A stretch of 64,000 nucleotides of DNA from Pseudomonadota bacterium (GCA_021325365.1 JAJPHF010000063.1:1-64000), one strand, 5' to 3'; numbered from the stretch's first letter, positions 28,335-36,735 are shown. Numbers and translations: made by a program. The notes: generated by a model from the sequence alone, not told the origin.

Positions 28335-28618
28335 CCGGTCGCCGTATGCGGTTGTCAGGGCTAGTGTAGCACCAAGCGGCGCCGCGGTCCCTGAAAGTTG
28401 GCTGAACGTTGGGCGCTCGGCGGGATCGCCGGCGGCCGGCGCGGTCCGGCCGGAACCACTATACTGGGGGGCGTTGGCCCGGGTGAGCGCGGGGCGGGCG
28501 CAGCAAGCAGCGGGCCGACACCGGGCCGGATGGCGACCGGACAGGGCGCGGCAAGCCGCGTGCCTGCACGAGGGGGAAGCGAGACAGCGGCCGCGGCCGG
28601 CGAGGGAGGAGCGACAGG

Positions 28619-29569
28619 ATGATTATCAACTGGCACGCGCACATCATGCCGCCGAGCGAGCAGAACAGCCCGACGTGGCAGGGCAAGTGTCCGGCGACGC
28701 TCGAAAAGCTGCTGCAGATCAACGAGCAGGCCGGCGTGGACATGTCGGTCGTCAGCAACCCCGTTCACTACATCAAGGGCAAGCCGCACGACGAGGCGTT
28801 GCGGGCGATCCAGGAGGTGGACGACTTCATCGCGGAGAGCGTGGCGAAGGCGCCCGACCGCCTGGTGGGCTTCGCGTCGTCGGTGCCGGGCGGCGGGCCG
28901 GGCTTCCTGCAGGAGCTGGAGCGGGCGATCAAGGAGCTGGGCCTGCGGGGCGTCATCATCAACTCCAGCCACAACGGCCACTACCCGGACGAGGACGAGG
29001 CGCGCGGCTTCTTCGAGCTGGTCACGGCGCTGGACATCCCGGTGTTCGTGCACGCGCCCGCCTACAGCTTCGGCGAGGAGTGCATGCGCATGTACCGCCT
29101 CGTCTCCAGCGTGGGCCGCGCGTCCGACGAGTGCCTGGCCCTGGCGCGGATGATCGTGCGCGGCATCTGGGAGCAGTACCCGAGCCTGAAGCTGGTGGGC
29201 GCGCACCTGGGCGGCGGCATCTGCGAGGTGATCGGCCGCATGAACTACGCCTACGAGCTGCAGGAGGAGGCGTACTTCCTCGGCCCGTACGAGCCGATGC
29301 TGATCCAGCACGAGCCGCTGCACTATCTGAAGATGATGTACCTGGACACGGTGAGCTACCATGAGCCGGCGCTGATGTGCGCGCTGAGCACGGTGGGCGC
29401 GCACCACATGGTGCTGGGCGCCGACGCGCCGCCGCTGAACCCGCTGCTGCCGCGCGCCGTAAAGCTGGTACAGAGCCTGCCGATCGACGACGAGGCGAAG
29501 GAAGGCGTGCTCTGGCGCAACGCCGCGACGCTGCTGAAGCTGCCGATCGCCGCGCGGGCGACGGCGTAG
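28619..29569 (+). CDS. Amidohydrolase family (TIM-barrel metal hydrolase/decarboxylase)
   Basis: A 316-aa member of the amidohydrolase 2 (ACMSD-like) family. The N-terminal metal motif is INWHAHIMP (residues 3-11); further ligands fit VFVHAP, LVGAHLGGG and the late Asp in VLGADAPP. The ATG follows GGGAGGA. It is the first gene of an apparent ring-cleavage island and is divergent from the thiC riboswitch region. Likely a decarboxylase or hydrolase of an aromatic or ring-fission product; the exact reaction is not shown. Confidence 0.88.
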   Translation: MIINWHAHIMPPSEQNSPTWQGKCPATLEKLLQINEQAGVDMSVVSNPVHYIKGKPHDEALRAIQEVDDFIAESVAKAPDRLVGFASSVPGGGPGFLQELERAIKELGLRGVIINSSHNGHYPDEDEARGFFELVTALDIPVFVHAPAYSFGEECMRMYRLVSSVGRASDECLALARMIVRGIWEQYPSLKLVGAHLGGGICEVIGRMNYAYELQEEAYFLGPYEPMLIQHEPLHYLKMMYLDTVSYHEPALMCALSTVGAHHMVLGADAPPLNPLLPRAVKLVQSLPIDDEAKEGVLWRNAATLLKLPIAARATA

Positions 29570-29602
29570 CGGGTGGCAGGCGGGCACGGCGACTGCGCCG
29601 CG

Positions 29603-29740
29603 CGCGGACGGACAGGGCGTAGCAAGCGGTGCTCCTGCACTGGCCGCGGCGGCGACCGGGCAGCGCGCGGCGAGCAGCCTTTTACGCCGACGGCGGCGGC
29701 GACCGGGCGGGGCGCAGCAAGCAGCGCCCCTACATAGGGG
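29603..29740. repeat. Three units of the GCGCAGCAAGCAGCGCCC repeat
   Basis: The 228-bp space between the two amidohydrolase genes is mostly three spaced units (about 29612-29634, 29658-29680, 29709-29733), each preceded by GGCGACCGGGC-like wording and the last followed by CCCTACATAGGG. Two looser units precede the first amidohydrolase gene (about 28495-28515 and 28542-28562), and one stands at 1161-1182. Confidence 0.65.
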
Positions 29741-29797
29741 CCGTGGAGGCGTGCTGGTTGCCGCGCCCTGCTTGATGGGAATGGGAGGGCGAGAACG

Positions 29798-30961
29798 ATG
29801 CTGCACGGGTACCGAGTCTACGACGCCGACGCGCACGTAGTCGTGAGCCAGCGCTGCTGGGAGGACCTGCCGGCGGGCTACTGGGCCCGCCGGCCGCGGC
29901 CGGTGGAGATTGGCGACCCCGAGGGGCTGGGCGGCTACCGCATCTCGTGGTACGTCGAGGGGCGGGTGATGCCGCACACGTTCGGGCCGGCGAGCCAGCC
30001 GGGCAACACGCCGCGCGGCTCGCTCGACCCCGAGACGTTCCCGGGCTTCGCGCGCGTCACCGACCCGCGCGTGACGGCGATGCCGTTCGCCGGGCAGGAC
30101 CTCTCCGACCCCGAGCCGCGCCTCGCCACGCTCGACCAGATGGGCATCGACGTGTCGGTGGCGTTTCCATCCACGATCTACGCGACGTTCACGGACGATC
30201 CCGGCTTCGAGGCGGCGCTGTACCGCGCCTACAACCGCTACGTGGGGCGGGCGTGCCAGGCCAGCCCTGGGCGGCTGCGCTGGGGCGGCCTGCTGCCGCT
30301 GCGCGCGCCCGACGAGGCCTGCCGGGCGATCGCCGAGATGAAAGAGCTGGGCGCCTGCTCGGCGGTGGTGTTCGGCACGGCGGGCGACCGCCTGCTCTCC
30401 GACCGGGCCTTCGATCCCGTGTACGACGAGCTAACGCGCGCCGGGCTGCCAATGGCCATCCACTTCGGCGCCAGCTTCGCGCCGCTCGGGACGCTCTGCC
30501 GCACGATGTACGCGGGGAACATCCTGGGCATGTCGACGCCGGTGCTCATGGCGTTCTTCGCGGTGACGGCCGGGGGGCTGCTGGACCGCTTCCCGACGCT
30601 GAAGGTGGCCTTCCTGGAGTACGGCGCGGAGTGGATCCTGTACGCGGTGCCGCGGATGGACAACTACCTGCGCCAGGCGCGGACGAACGGGCTGCCCTAC
30701 GCAACCGACATCCCCGAGCGCGCGATCCGCGACTACGCGCGCTCGGGCAACATCTTCGTCGCCTGTGAGTCGGACGACGCGCTGATCCAGGAGGAGATGA
30801 AGCTCCTGGGCGAGGGGCAGATCCTGTTCGCCTCGGACATCCCCCACGGGGAGCTGCGCGAGAACGCCGCCCAGGAGCTACTGGACCGCGACGACCTGAC
30901 GGACACGCAGAAGCGGAAGATCCTCTGGGACAACGCCGTGCGCCTCTACGGCGAGCCGTGA
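29798..30961 (+). CDS. Amidohydrolase family protein (second)
   Basis: A 387-aa protein of the same superfamily, with DADAHVV near the N-terminus in place of the usual DxHxH. AIHFGASF, LKVAFLEYGAEWILYAVPRMD and ILFASDIPHGE follow, the last giving the late Asp. The ATG follows GGGAGGGCGAG. It lies 228 nt after the first amidohydrolase on the same strand. Members of this subgroup include ring-fission hydrolases and decarboxylases; the substrate is unknown. Confidence 0.87.
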   Translation: MLHGYRVYDADAHVVVSQRCWEDLPAGYWARRPRPVEIGDPEGLGGYRISWYVEGRVMPHTFGPASQPGNTPRGSLDPETFPGFARVTDPRVTAMPFAGQDLSDPEPRLATLDQMGIDVSVAFPSTIYATFTDDPGFEAALYRAYNRYVGRACQASPGRLRWGGLLPLRAPDEACRAIAEMKELGACSAVVFGTAGDRLLSDRAFDPVYDELTRAGLPMAIHFGASFAPLGTLCRTMYAGNILGMSTPVLMAFFAVTAGGLLDRFPTLKVAFLEYGAEWILYAVPRMDNYLRQARTNGLPYATDIPERAIRDYARSGNIFVACESDDALIQEEMKLLGEGQILFASDIPHGELRENAAQELLDRDDLTDTQKRKILWDNAVRLYGEP

Positions 30962-31010
30962 CCTACAGCGGTGTGCAGTAAGGCTGAGCGGCCAGCCGTC
31001 GGCAGGCGGC

Positions 31011-31116
31011 GGCAGTGGCGCTGGCAGTATTCCGCGCCCCAAGCCCCCGCGGCGCCGGCCCTCCCGGTGGCTCCGGCTCCGGCACGGGGGCAGTGGCGCT
31101 GGCAGTATTCCGCGCC
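31011..31116 (+). repeat. 28-bp direct repeat
   Basis: Positions 31011-31038 and 31089-31116 are identical (GGCAGTGGCGCTGGCAGT followed by ATTCCGCGCC), 50 bp apart, in the 245-bp gap between the second amidohydrolase and the small minus-strand gene. No gene is seen in that gap. Confidence 0.85.
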
Positions 31117-31206
31117 ACACGCCGCGGGCGGCCACGAGAGCCGCCCCTACGACACGCGGGCCGCTCACCGGGCGCGCAAGCCCCTCTAGGGACGGAGCGC
31201 GGACGG

Positions 31207-31371
31207 TTATTCGTCGCCCTGGACCATGCTGGTGGCCCACTCCTCGCCGGCGTCGTAGCCGCTCTGCCAGTTGATGCGCCAGGCCTCGACGTCGTCGGCC
31301 GAGTCGGCCATGTCGTCGGCCGGGGGGTGGCCGAACTGCTTCTCGTAAGCGCGCTCCCATAGCTCTGCCAT
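31207..31371 (-). CDS. Small acidic hypothetical protein (54 aa)
   Basis: A 54-aa protein reading MAELWERAYEKQFG near its start and rich in Asp/Glu and Trp (WRINWQSGYDAGEEWATS). The ATG has a perfect AAGGAGAT 6 nt upstream, which makes this start much better than the longer frame. No signal peptide, Cys or known domain. It is divergent from the Cys-rich small gene at 31560. Confidence 0.65.
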   Translation of the reverse strand: MAELWERAYEKQFGHPPADDMADSADDVEAWRINWQSGYDAGEEWATSMVQGDE

Positions 31372-31559
31372 CGTGATCTCCTTATGTCGAAATGACTCGG
31401 CGAGGTGGCGCGGACCGACGCCGGCACTTGCCTGGCGGACGTCCTGCTGTCCAAGGATATAAGCAAGCGACGGGCCACGGTGCGAGCGCCCGGGTTGTGG
31501 CATAGAGACTGCGCGGTTTGGGGCAGGGCATCGACGGTAACACGAGAGGAGTGGGCGAG

Positions 31560-31697
31560 ATGGCCGAGCAGACCTGTCCTGCCTGCGGGATGCCGCAAAG
31601 TCAGTGGCGAGGCAACGATGGCCGCGGCGTCACGCTGGCCGGCGAGACGTACTGCTGCAACGGGTGCGCCAGCGGCAACGGCTGCACCTGCGTCTGA
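31560..31697 (+). CDS. Small cysteine-rich, metallothionein-like protein (45 aa)
   Basis: A 45-aa peptide with CPACGMP at residues 6-12 and a C-terminal YCCNGCASGNGCTC cluster (8 Cys in all). The ATG is preceded by GAGAGGAG about 8 nt away. The pattern suggests zinc or copper binding like small bacterial metallothionein or heavy-metal-associated peptides, but I cannot assign a family. It is 50 nt before the RidA gene on the same strand and may share its message. Confidence 0.65.
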   Translation: MAEQTCPACGMPQSQWRGNDGRGVTLAGETYCCNGCASGNGCTCV

Positions 31698-31747
31698 CGG
31701 GGCGAGCGCCGCGCCACCAAGGGCGGCAGCGAGGCGGAGGTCCGATC

Positions 31748-32137
31748 GTGGAGAAGACCCAGATCAACCCGTGGACCTGGCAGGACGCTCGCGGCTTCTC
31801 GCAGGCGTGGAAGGTCGAGAACTGCCAGACCGTCGTCTTCCTGTCCGGCCAGACGAGCATCTCGGAGGACGGGCGGGTGATGCACGAGGGCGATTTTGGC
31901 GCGCAGGTGCGCCTGGCGTTCGAGAACCTGCGGACCGTACTCGAAGCCGCCGGCGCCTCGCTGGACAACGTGGTCAAGCTCGGGGTGTTCCTGGTGGACA
32001 TGGGCCGGCTGGCGGAGTACAGCGCGATCAAGGCGGAGTTCTTCAAGGGCAAGCAGCCGGCTTCGACCGCCGTGGGTGTGACCTCACTGGCGGCGCCGGG
32101 CCTGCTGGTCGAGATCGAGGCGATAGCCGTCCTTTAG
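31748..32137 (+). CDS. RidA family protein (YjgF/UK114)
   Basis: A 129-aa protein with the RidA-type sequence NCQTVVFLSGQTSISEDG, VRLAFENLRTVLEAAGASLDNVVKLGVFLVDM and a C-terminal PGLLVEIEAIAVL; the Arg that binds carboxylates in true RidA (R105) is not apparent near the end, which points to an Rid1-7-type paralogue. The GTG start follows GCGGAGGTCC. These trimeric proteins deaminate imines or act on ring-cleavage products. It sits in the catabolic island. Confidence 0.85.
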   Translation: MEKTQINPWTWQDARGFSQAWKVENCQTVVFLSGQTSISEDGRVMHEGDFGAQVRLAFENLRTVLEAAGASLDNVVKLGVFLVDMGRLAEYSAIKAEFFKGKQPASTAVGVTSLAAPGLLVEIEAIAVL

Positions 32138-32226
32138 CGCTCGCACCTGAACGGTCAGCACTGGCCGGCATGGTTTCTGCTTCGCTCAGCACGGAGACGC
32201 CGTACCGTGGGACAGGGAGGTGCACG

Positions 32227-32535
32227 ATGCTCGCCCGTGTGGCCTGGGGGAAGGTGAAGCCCGGGACTTGGGAGGAGTACGAACGGGTCTACCGCGAACA
32301 GATCGTGCCGGCGAGTCGCGGAGTGAAGGGCCTCCGCTTCCGCGAGCTGCTGCGCGGCAGCGACGATCCGAACGAAGGGATCTCGCTCACCCTCTGGGAC
32401 AGCCGCGAAGACCTGGAAGCCTACGAGCGCGGGGAGACGTATCAGCAGTTCCTGTCGCGCGTCCAGGCCTTCTACGTCGGCGAGTACTGGATCAAGCACT
32501 TCGACGTGCGCCTCGGCGAGGAGCTGCGTCGGTAA
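32227..32535 (+). CDS. Antibiotic biosynthesis monooxygenase (ABM) domain protein
   Basis: A 102-aa single dimeric alpha/beta-barrel domain: MLARVAWGKVKPGTWEEYERVYREQI, ISLTLWDSREDLEAYERG and FYVGEYWIKHFDVRL. The ATG follows GGGAGG. Such proteins are cofactor-free monooxygenases, haem-degrading relatives or simple ligand binders. It is 89 nt downstream of the RidA gene on the same strand. Confidence 0.82.
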   Translation: MLARVAWGKVKPGTWEEYERVYREQIVPASRGVKGLRFRELLRGSDDPNEGISLTLWDSREDLEAYERGETYQQFLSRVQAFYVGEYWIKHFDVRLGEELRR

Positions 32536-32661
32536 CCAGGAACCGAAGCCGCTGCACGTCGGGTGCGCAGTTGCGCTAAGACCCGCAGCGGCAAGCCGAC
32601 GCGCGGCGCCCGCGGTCGGCGGTTGTGCTGGCCGCGGGCGCTGGCTCGGGACGAGCGCTGG

Positions 32662-33504
32662 CTAGTGGGCGCCGTTGCGGGTGAGGTCCCAGAAGACGAC
32701 GCCCGCGCCGCACACCCAGTCGGCCACGTCCTCGTAGCCCATCAGCTCGCCGGGGCGGCAGCCGGCGGCGGCCATGACGGTGATCCAGTTGCGGATCTCC
32801 TCGCCCCCGTTGCCGCCGTCGCGCTCGACGTCGGCGGGCGTGAGCTTCAGGATGCTGTCCATGTTGCCCTGGCACACCTGGTCGAGGAACCAGCGGTCCC
32901 ACTGGGCGTTGATCTCCCCCATGCGCTTGATGCCGATCCAGTGGGAGATGCCGCCCACGCCGATGACGGCGAAGCGGTCGGGGCGCGGCCAGGCGGCAAT
33001 GGCCTTGGCGAGGAACTGGCCGAACTCGTTGAAGCGGCTGAGCGGCGCGAGCGGCGGCTGCACGCAGTTCTGCAGCACGATGGTCACGGGCAGGTCCATC
33101 TCGGGGCGCAGATGGTGCAGCGGCAGCATGATACCGTGGTCGGGCTCGAGCTCCTGGGACGAGGCCGGGTCGAAGCGATTGTTCAATGCCTCGGCGAGCA
33201 GGAACTCGCCGAACTCGGGGTAGCCGCGGACGGTCGCTCGCGGGATGGGCATCCAGCGCTCGATGGGACCTTCCATCTCCTCCGGGTAGGCGATGCAGAG
33301 CGAGGGCCAGTTGTTGAAAAAGAAGTTCTGGATGTGCTCATCGCTGATGACGATGAGCGCGGTAGGATGGGTGGCGGCGAGCCGCGCCCGCGTGGCGCGG
33401 TAGAACGCGTAGACGCGCTCCTTCTGGCCCGCCGGGTCGGGCTCGGGGCGCGTGCCCATGCCTGGCGCGTGGCCGCAGGCGATAGCAGCGACGATCTCGG
33501 CCAT
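32662..33504 (-). CDS. ligB: Extradiol ring-cleavage dioxygenase, LigB-type catalytic subunit
   Basis: A 280-aa class III extradiol dioxygenase (protocatechuate 4,5-dioxygenase beta family). Conserved parts are IACGHAPGMG with the first His ligand near residue 12, VISDEHIQNFFFNNWPSLCI with the second His, EPDHGIMLPLHHL and VIGVGGISHWIG. The start ATG follows GGAGAAG. The small LigA-like gene lies 43 nt upstream on the same strand, so the two probably form the alpha-beta enzyme. The ring substrate cannot be fixed (protocatechuate, gallate or a related catechol). Confidence 0.88.
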   Translation of the reverse strand: MAEIVAAIACGHAPGMGTRPEPDPAGQKERVYAFYRATRARLAATHPTALIVISDEHIQNFFFNNWPSLCIAYPEEMEGPIERWMPIPRATVRGYPEFGEFLLAEALNNRFDPASSQELEPDHGIMLPLHHLRPEMDLPVTIVLQNCVQPPLAPLSRFNEFGQFLAKAIAAWPRPDRFAVIGVGGISHWIGIKRMGEINAQWDRWFLDQVCQGNMDSILKLTPADVERDGGNGGEEIRNWITVMAAAGCRPGELMGYEDVADWVCGAGVVFWDLTRNGAH

Positions 33505-33547
33505 GTTCTCTTCTCCTGTCACGGGCGGCGCCCGTGCGGCCCGGGCC

Positions 33548-33799
33548 TCAGGCCCGCTCGAGCTGCTCGATCAAGTCGGCGTTGCTGACCCCCTGGGCCA
33601 CGGTAAAGAAGCGCAGCAGGTAGGGCTGCACGCCCATCCGCGAGAGCGCGGTAGCATCCACCTCGCGGATGGCCCGGGCCTCCTCGGGCGTCAGGCGGTA
33701 GCGGTCGGCGAGCGCGGCGAAGTTGGTCTTGAACTCTTCCTGCACCGTCGGCTGCATCTGCAGGTCGAACAGCAGCTTGTTGACGCGGTAAACGCTCAT
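33548..33799 (-). CDS. ligA: LigA-like small subunit of extradiol dioxygenase
   Basis: An 83-aa helical protein with VYRVNKLLFDLQMQPTVQEEFKTNFAALADRYRLTPEEARAIREVD, the fold of the LigA alpha subunit that caps the active site of LigB. The ATG follows GGGGAGG. It precedes the catalytic subunit by 43 nt. Slightly shorter than Sphingobium LigA, which has an extra N-terminal part. Confidence 0.85.
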   Translation of the reverse strand: MSVYRVNKLLFDLQMQPTVQEEFKTNFAALADRYRLTPEEARAIREVDATALSRMGVQPYLLRFFTVAQGVSNADLIEQLERA

Positions 33800-34016
33800 G
33801 CGGCCTCCCCGCGCGTGGGCCGGCACGCGCTCTAGCATTATCATGGGCAATTCGTCCCCGCCGCGCAAGCGAGTCCCGAGCGCCCGCGATGCGGTAATCT
33901 TTCCCGCTCCATAACTTGCCACTCATGCGTGGGGTAGAGGATACTCAAGGTTAACGATGTGCGTATTGGCCTGTCAACGACGGCGATTTCAGATAAAACA
34001 CGGACAGTATGATGCC

Positions 34017-35960
34017 ATGCGTGATGCGATTGCCTCCGCCATTGTGATCTCCCTGAGAGGCATGCTCGAGTCCCGTCGCTGGCCGGGTGGCTTCGCGGGG
34101 CGCGGACGCGCGCGAGCCGGCGCGGGGCCGCGCGGCCGCGTAGCGCCGGGCACCTGGGGGCGAGGCGCGCTGGTGCTGGTGCTAGCCCTACTGGTCGCGG
34201 GGATGGGGCCGGGCGGCGCCGCGGCGCAGGTCGCCTTCCCGCCGCAGGGCCAGTTGCCGGAGCTGGCGCAGCTGCTGGACCGCGAGGGCACGTACGTTGC
34301 GCCGCGGGTGCGGCAGCAGGTGCCCATCGCCGCCGAGGAGCAGCTTCAGGACGCGATCACGCGCGCCGACGAGCGCGGCGTAACGCTGCGCATCGCCGTG
34401 CTGGATCAGACGCCGGGCGGCTACGCCGACCTGGGCGCCTTCGCCGACGCGCTGCTGGCGCAGATGAGCCTGCGCGACGGGCTGCTGGTCGTGGCCACGC
34501 CGCAGACGCTGGACGCCCGCAGCGACCGCCTGCCGCCCGATCGGCTAGCGCCGTTCGCGGCGGCCGGGCAGGCGGTGCTGACGGGGCAGGGCATCGTCGC
34601 GGGCGTCGCGACGACGGCCGACGGCGCGCTCGACAGCCTGGCCGCGCTCGTCACGCCGGAGCCGCGCCTGCCGCCGGACCAGATCACCGTCAACGTGCCG
34701 ATGCCGGCGGCCACCCCCGCGAGCCGCGCGGCGGGGCCGCCGTGGCCCGCGCTCGTGGGCATGCTAGCACTGGTAGCCGGCCTCGGCGTGTACTGGTGGA
34801 CGACGACGCGCCGCTGGCGTGAGGTGCTGGGCGCGCTCGAAGGGGCGCAGGCCGCGGCCGAGCGGCTGGCCGCCGACCGCCACGTGGCGCCGGCCACGGC
34901 GGAGACGGCGCAGCGGCGGCTGGCGATCGGCGAGCGGGCGCTGGCGACGCTGCGCACGCTGCCGTGGTGGCACGTCTGGGTGTGGCCCTGGGCGCCGCCG
35001 CCGCAGCTGGCGCTGGCGGAGCGGGCCTTCTCGGAGACCCTGCGCCTGCTGGGTGGCCCAGGGGCGGTCACGCTCGCGCCGGCCGGGGCGGTGGCCAGCG
35101 GCGGGGCAGCGCGGGCCGTGGCGCCCGTCGAGCCGGTGCCGGCGCTTGCGCCGCCGGCGGAGCCTGTGCCGCCGGACCCGCTCGCGCGGGCGAGCATCGC
35201 GCCCGGAGAGGTGACGCCGCGGGATGCCGCGCAGCCGGTGCCCGCCGCCCCGCCGGTGCCCGGGGAGTCCCCGGCCGGCATCCCGCTCGTGGCGGGGCTG
35301 GCGCCGACACCGACAGCCGCGCCGCCGCCCGCTAACCTGCCGCCCGCGACGGAGGCCTCAGTGGCGCCGCCGGCCGGCAGCGCGCCGGCGACAATCGGGC
35401 CGGGCGCGTCACTCACGGCGGCCGCCGGCGTGGTGCCGGGCGCCGCGCCTGGTCGCCCGCCGGTGGCCGCGTCAGCGGCGCCAGCGGCCCCGGGGCGGGG
35501 GCGCTGGTGGCAGCGCCGGCCGCGGGCCGCCGGCGAGCCGCTGGCGTCGCTTTCGCCCGAGCACGTCCTGGCGGGGCTGACGGCCCAGGAGCCGATGGCC
35601 TGCTTCTTCTGCGGCCTGCCCCTGCGGCCTGAGCAGGCCGAGGTCGGCGCGGTCGCTCTGGGCGGCCTGCCGCTGCGGCCGCTGGCCTGCCATCGCCACG
35701 CCGCGCTGCTGGCGGCCGGCGAGCGGCCGAGGGTGCGCGCGCGGCTGATCGGCGGCTACGCCGTACCGTGGTTCCAGGACGCGACGTTCCAGCCGGCCTG
35801 GGACTTCGACCCCGGCGCGGAGGCGCCCAGCGTCGCCTGGGACGAGCTGCCCCCGCCGGACCGGCTGTTCGAGCCGCCGCCGCGGGTCGTCGTCCACGCC
35901 GACGACCCGCGCTGGGCCGCCCTCGAGCCGCACGCCCAGGCGACGGGGAACGGGGTCTAG
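34017..35960 (+). CDS. TPM-like membrane protein with Ala/Pro-rich linker
   Basis: A protein of about 640 aa. A signal or membrane segment (GALVLVLALLVAGMGPGGAAAQ) is followed by a TPM-like domain (roughly LAQLLDREGTYV ... LRIAVLDQTPGGYADLGAFADALLAQM), a membrane segment (WPALVGMLALVAGLGVYWW), a helical stretch, a 100-residue Ala/Pro-rich linker, and a C-terminal domain with CFFCGLPLRPEQ, which may bind metal with a later Cys/His. The start is doubtful: ATG at 34017 or 34062. The first 100 bp before the signal are far lower in GC than the rest. Its stop overlaps the convergent isochorismatase gene. Confidence 0.65.
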   Translation: MRDAIASAIVISLRGMLESRRWPGGFAGRGRARAGAGPRGRVAPGTWGRGALVLVLALLVAGMGPGGAAAQVAFPPQGQLPELAQLLDREGTYVAPRVRQQVPIAAEEQLQDAITRADERGVTLRIAVLDQTPGGYADLGAFADALLAQMSLRDGLLVVATPQTLDARSDRLPPDRLAPFAAAGQAVLTGQGIVAGVATTADGALDSLAALVTPEPRLPPDQITVNVPMPAATPASRAAGPPWPALVGMLALVAGLGVYWWTTTRRWREVLGALEGAQAAAERLAADRHVAPATAETAQRRLAIGERALATLRTLPWWHVWVWPWAPPPQLALAERAFSETLRLLGGPGAVTLAPAGAVASGGAARAVAPVEPVPALAPPAEPVPPDPLARASIAPGEVTPRDAAQPVPAAPPVPGESPAGIPLVAGLAPTPTAAPPPANLPPATEASVAPPAGSAPATIGPGASLTAAAGVVPGAAPGRPPVAASAAPAAPGRGRWWQRRPRAAGEPLASLSPEHVLAGLTAQEPMACFFCGLPLRPEQAEVGAVALGGLPLRPLACHRHAALLAAGERPRVRARLIGGYAVPWFQDATFQPAWDFDPGAEAPSVAWDELPPPDRLFEPPPRVVVHADDPRWAALEPHAQATGNGV

Positions 35961-36595
35961 GAGACTGCCGCGGCGGTGGCGGCCCAGGCCGCGGTGACCT
36001 CTTCCTCGCGCGCCACCACGCCGAAGTGCTGGGCCATGTTGTAGAGCGTGGCCTCGTGCTCCTCGCGGCTGTAGGCGGCGCTGCAATCGGCCAGGAACAC
36101 GATCTCGTAGTCATGCATGTAGGCTTCGCGGGCGCTCGTCTCGACGCAGACGTTGGTCGCCACGCCGCAGATCAGCACCGTGCGGATGCCGCGTGCCCGC
36201 AGGATCAGGTCGAGGTCGGTGCCGCGGAAGGCGCTGTAGCGGTGCTTGATGACGACGCGCTCGCCGGGCTGCGGCGCCACGGCGTAGAAGTCGCAGCCCC
36301 AGGTGCCCTCCTCGCAGGTGGGGACGCGCTGCTCGGCGTCGGTCTTGTTGCGGCCCAGCCAGCTCTCGGAGTTCGTCCAGGGGCCGTGCTCGGTGCGGAT
36401 GAAGATGATCGGCAGGCCGACGCGGCGGGCCTCGCCCAGCAGGTGCGTGAGGTGCTCGGCCATGCCCGCGATCTGGCTGAGGTCGCGGCCGCGCTTGCCG
36501 GCGGCGCCGTCGGGATGGCAGAAGTCGTTCTGGACGTCGACCACGACGAGCGCGGCCTGGCGCGGGTCCACCTTCTCGGCGAGCGTGCGTGCCAT
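35957..36595 (-). CDS. Isochorismatase-family cysteine hydrolase
   Basis: A 212-aa hydrolase with the catalytic triad D20 (VVVDVQNDFC), K117 (VVIKHRYSAF) and C150 (GVATNVCVET), so it is likely active. The ATG at 36595 comes 8 nt after GAGGGGG-type wording. Members hydrolyse amides such as nicotinamide, carbamoyl compounds or ring-derived amides. The 3' end overlaps the TPM-like gene by 3 nt on the opposite strand. Confidence 0.9.
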   Translation of the reverse strand: MARTLAEKVDPRQAALVVVDVQNDFCHPDGAAGKRGRDLSQIAGMAEHLTHLLGEARRVGLPIIFIRTEHGPWTNSESWLGRNKTDAEQRVPTCEEGTWGCDFYAVAPQPGERVVIKHRYSAFRGTDLDLILRARGIRTVLICGVATNVCVETSAREAYMHDYEIVFLADCSAAYSREEHEATLYNMAQHFGVVAREEEVTAAWAATAAAVS

Positions 36596-36694
36596 CGTAG
36601 CCCCCTCTCGGTGCGCGCGGGTGGCGCCCGGCCCTGCGCCGGCGGCGGCCCCGCGGCTGTCGAGCCGAGTATAGCAGCCCAAGTCCGTGGATTC

Positions 36695-36735
36695 GCGTTT
36701 GCAAGATTCACCCTTCGGGTGAATCTTGCAAACGC
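36695..36735. repeat. 19-bp perfect palindrome in a divergent promoter region
   Basis: Arms 36695-36713 and 36717-36735 match exactly around TTC. The match extends imperfectly outward (TCCGTG ... CACGGA) to about 33 bp. Base composition is AT-rich compared with surroundings. It sits between the divergent isochorismatase and XRE-regulator genes (36596-36801), where a terminator is not expected, so an operator or mobile repeat is possible. No other feature is seen in the spacer. Confidence 0.85.

Noticed and set aside
29603..29740. Possible CRISPR-like array of three units
   Set aside because: Units are degenerate, unevenly spaced and have no spacers of constant size; no cas gene is present.
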